Origin: DATHVR01 sp035461175
GTDB lineage: Bacteria; Actinomycetota; Acidimicrobiia; Spongiisociales; ZC4RG35
Direction of reading: 5' to 3'
Assembly: GCA_035461175.1 (NCBI GenBank)
Contig: DATHVR010000025.1
Coordinates: 1 to 7,389, forward strand
DNA: 7,389 nt
The translations under genes were made by a program, and so were the position numbers. Each line of letters starts with the position of its first letter. Positions within the stretch are counted from its first letter, which is position 1. This document shows positions 6,626 through 7,389 of this stretch, in pieces. Below the pieces are notes generated by a model. The model was not told where the DNA came from and did not search any database. It was given only the letters and a program-made list of their open reading frames with translations.

Positions 6626-6638
6626 GAGCCCCTAGTAC

Positions 6639-7304
6639 ATGGAAGTTCTGTCCGCCGGCATCGTTATCGTCTCCGTTTCAGCCTGGAACAACCTCCTTCA
6701 CCTGTTCCCGGCCCGCTGGAGGGATCGGTTTGTCCACACCGGGGTGGCGGGGGCCGGAGTCGCCGGAGCGATCTGGCTCTTCACCCGTTTCGACCTCGCC
6801 CTCGGATTCAGCATGGCCTGGGTTTGGACTCTCCTGGCCGTGGCCATAGCCACCGCCGTCGTCGGGATCGGCCACTTCTCCCCGCCCGTCGGTCGAATGC
6901 TGTGTGACCGACGGATCTGCGAGATGTCGACCGCGGGATTCTTCACTTACACATTGCTGCGAATTCCACTTCTGACCGCTGTCACCGAAGAGGTGCTGTT
7001 CCGGGGGATCGTGTGGTTTCTCTTCGAACGTCTCGGTGGCACCACCACTGCCTGGATCGGAAGCTCGATCGCATTCGCCCTCGCCCATGTGGTGGTTGCC
7101 TTCCAGCAGGCACGCCGGGAGGGTTACCCCCTCTCACGCTGGGTTGCCTCCACCCTGGCCTCCACCGGCATCGCCGGCCTCCTCCTCGGTGGCCTCCGCC
7201 TGCTCACGGGCGGGATCTGGGCGTCGGTCGGTGTTCATGCCGCCTTCAACATGATTTTTGCTTTCGGGGCGCGGTCGATGGCGCGCCGCCGGTTGGACGC
7301 GTAG
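6639..7304 (+). CDS. CPBP family (CAAX/ABI-type) intramembrane glutamic endopeptidase
   Basis: The product is 221 aa with multiple hydrophobic segments (about 3-22, 36-50, 60-79, 101-116, 138-155, 168-188 and 192-210). Catalytic motifs of the CPBP/Rce1-like family are present and in order: motif 1 EEVLFRG with Glu117, Glu118 and Arg122; motif 2 F146-x3-His150; and the late His200-x3-Asn204 (HAAFN). The key residues are intact, so the protein is likely an active membrane protease. Bacterial relatives include bacteriocin self-immunity and regulatory proteases, but no bacteriocin-like peptide gene is evident beside it, so its target is unknown. The ATG at 6639 is preceded by GGGGGAG about ten bases upstream. 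It lies 81 bases after the GNAT gene, with a possible TATCGT -10 at 6572-6577 in the gap. Confidence 0.92.
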   Translation: MEVLSAGIVIVSVSAWNNLLHLFPARWRDRFVHTGVAGAGVAGAIWLFTRFDLALGFSMAWVWTLLAVAIATAVVGIGHFSPPVGRMLCDRRICEMSTAGFFTYTLLRIPLLTAVTEEVLFRGIVWFLFERLGGTTTAWIGSSIAFALAHVVVAFQQARREGYPLSRWVASTLASTGIAGLLLGGLRLLTGGIWASVGVHAAFNMIFAFGARSMARRRLDA

Positions 7305-7334
7305 GACCCTGTGATTTTTGTCGGTGGTGTCTTG

Positions 7335-7340
7335 TAGGTT
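7335..7340 (+). promoter_or_regulatory. Candidate -10 element of the LexA-controlled gene
   Basis: TAGGTT fits TAnnnT and is followed by exactly six bases (GGGGGC) and the ATG at 7347, so the predicted transcription start is the A of the start codon. The stretch upstream (7311-7334) is less GC-rich than its surroundings. GTGATT at 7311-7316 lies 18 bases upstream but is a poor -35 match. Confidence 0.55.
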
Positions 7341-7346
7341 GGGGGC

Positions 7347-7389
7347 ATGCTCGAACATATGTTCGACAGCTTCCCTTCCCCGCCCGGCA
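7347..7389 (+). CDS. 5' end of an SOS-regulated gene, possibly a DUF222/HNH endonuclease (13E12-type), cut by the window edge
   Basis: Only 14 codons are present, reading MLEHMFDSFPSPPG, with no stop before the window ends. The identity is inferred, not shown: an M-x-E-x-M-F-like opening right at a LexA box, and an upstream GT-rich promoter stretch, are what I recall for actinobacterial DUF222/HNH (13E12 repeat) genes, at least one of which (Rv3776) is reported in the M. tuberculosis LexA regulon. The ATG at 7347 is chosen because it lies six bases after a TAnnnT hexamer and no Shine-Dalgarno is needed. The ATG at 7359 inside the LexA box is the alternative. The first residues are dictated by the operator sequence. 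Confidence 0.45.
   Translation, partial: MLEHMFDSFPSPPG
7351..7366. promoter_or_regulatory. LexA operator (SOS box), perfect 16-base palindrome
   Basis: TCGAACATATGTTCGA is a perfect inverted repeat and an exact match to the Gram-positive/actinobacterial LexA consensus TCGAAC-N4-GTTCGA. It lies 10-26 bases downstream of the -10 element and just inside the reading frame, starting one base after the ATG. LexA bound here would block RNA polymerase at or just after initiation, and RecA-stimulated LexA cleavage after DNA damage would relieve it. I saw no second box in the window. Confidence 0.9.

Noticed and set aside
6639..7304. CPBP protease as part of a bacteriocin immunity locus
   Set aside because: No leader-peptide gene, ABC exporter or regulator of that kind is seen nearby. 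The neighbours are a GNAT gene and an SOS gene.

Overview
The window is GC-rich, densely coding DNA, most likely from an actinobacterium and possibly an Acidimicrobiia-type or uncultured lineage. That placement is inferred from three things: high GC with frequent GTG starts, a Gram-positive/actinobacterial-type LexA operator at the right edge, and several genes that begin 6-7 bases after a TAnnnT -10 hexamer, the mark of leaderless transcription common in Actinobacteria. No rRNA, tRNA, insertion sequence, CRISPR array or long repeat is visible. No gap between genes exceeds about 80 bases.

Left block (6-4600, minus strand): six genes run head to tail with gaps of 16 bases or less. In transcription order they are a C45-family Ntn-hydrolase/acyltransferase (penicillin acyltransferase-like), a YhcX-type GNAT acetyltransferase joined to it by an ATGA overlap, a NIF3/YqfO dinuclear-metal protein, a coiled-coil zinc-ribbon (DUF164) protein, a small YdjM/DUF457-like membrane protein, and a small secreted lipoprotein. 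The NIF3 and zinc-ribbon genes are a conserved actinobacterial pair, as in Mycobacterium tuberculosis Rv2230c-Rv2229c. NIF3 also has a plausible -10 of its own inside the block.

Right block (4651-7389, plus strand): the genes are a class II CPD photolyase transcribed divergently from the hydrolase, a GNAT acetyltransferase, a CPBP (CAAX/ABI-type) intramembrane protease, and the first 14 codons of a gene that runs off the window. That last gene is preceded by a -10 element spaced for a leaderless start. A perfect 16-base LexA box begins one base after its ATG, so it should be DNA-damage inducible. Its N-terminus and arrangement suggest a DUF222/HNH (13E12-type) protein, but this is not proven.

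Most genes are recognisable housekeeping or accessory functions. The observations most worth checking are the LexA operator embedded in the first codons of a leaderless gene, the recurring leaderless promoter spacing, and the stand-alone YhcX-like acetyltransferase paired with an Ntn hydrolase where YhcX carries a fused nitrilase domain. I did not see an obvious multi-gene novel defence or mobile system.
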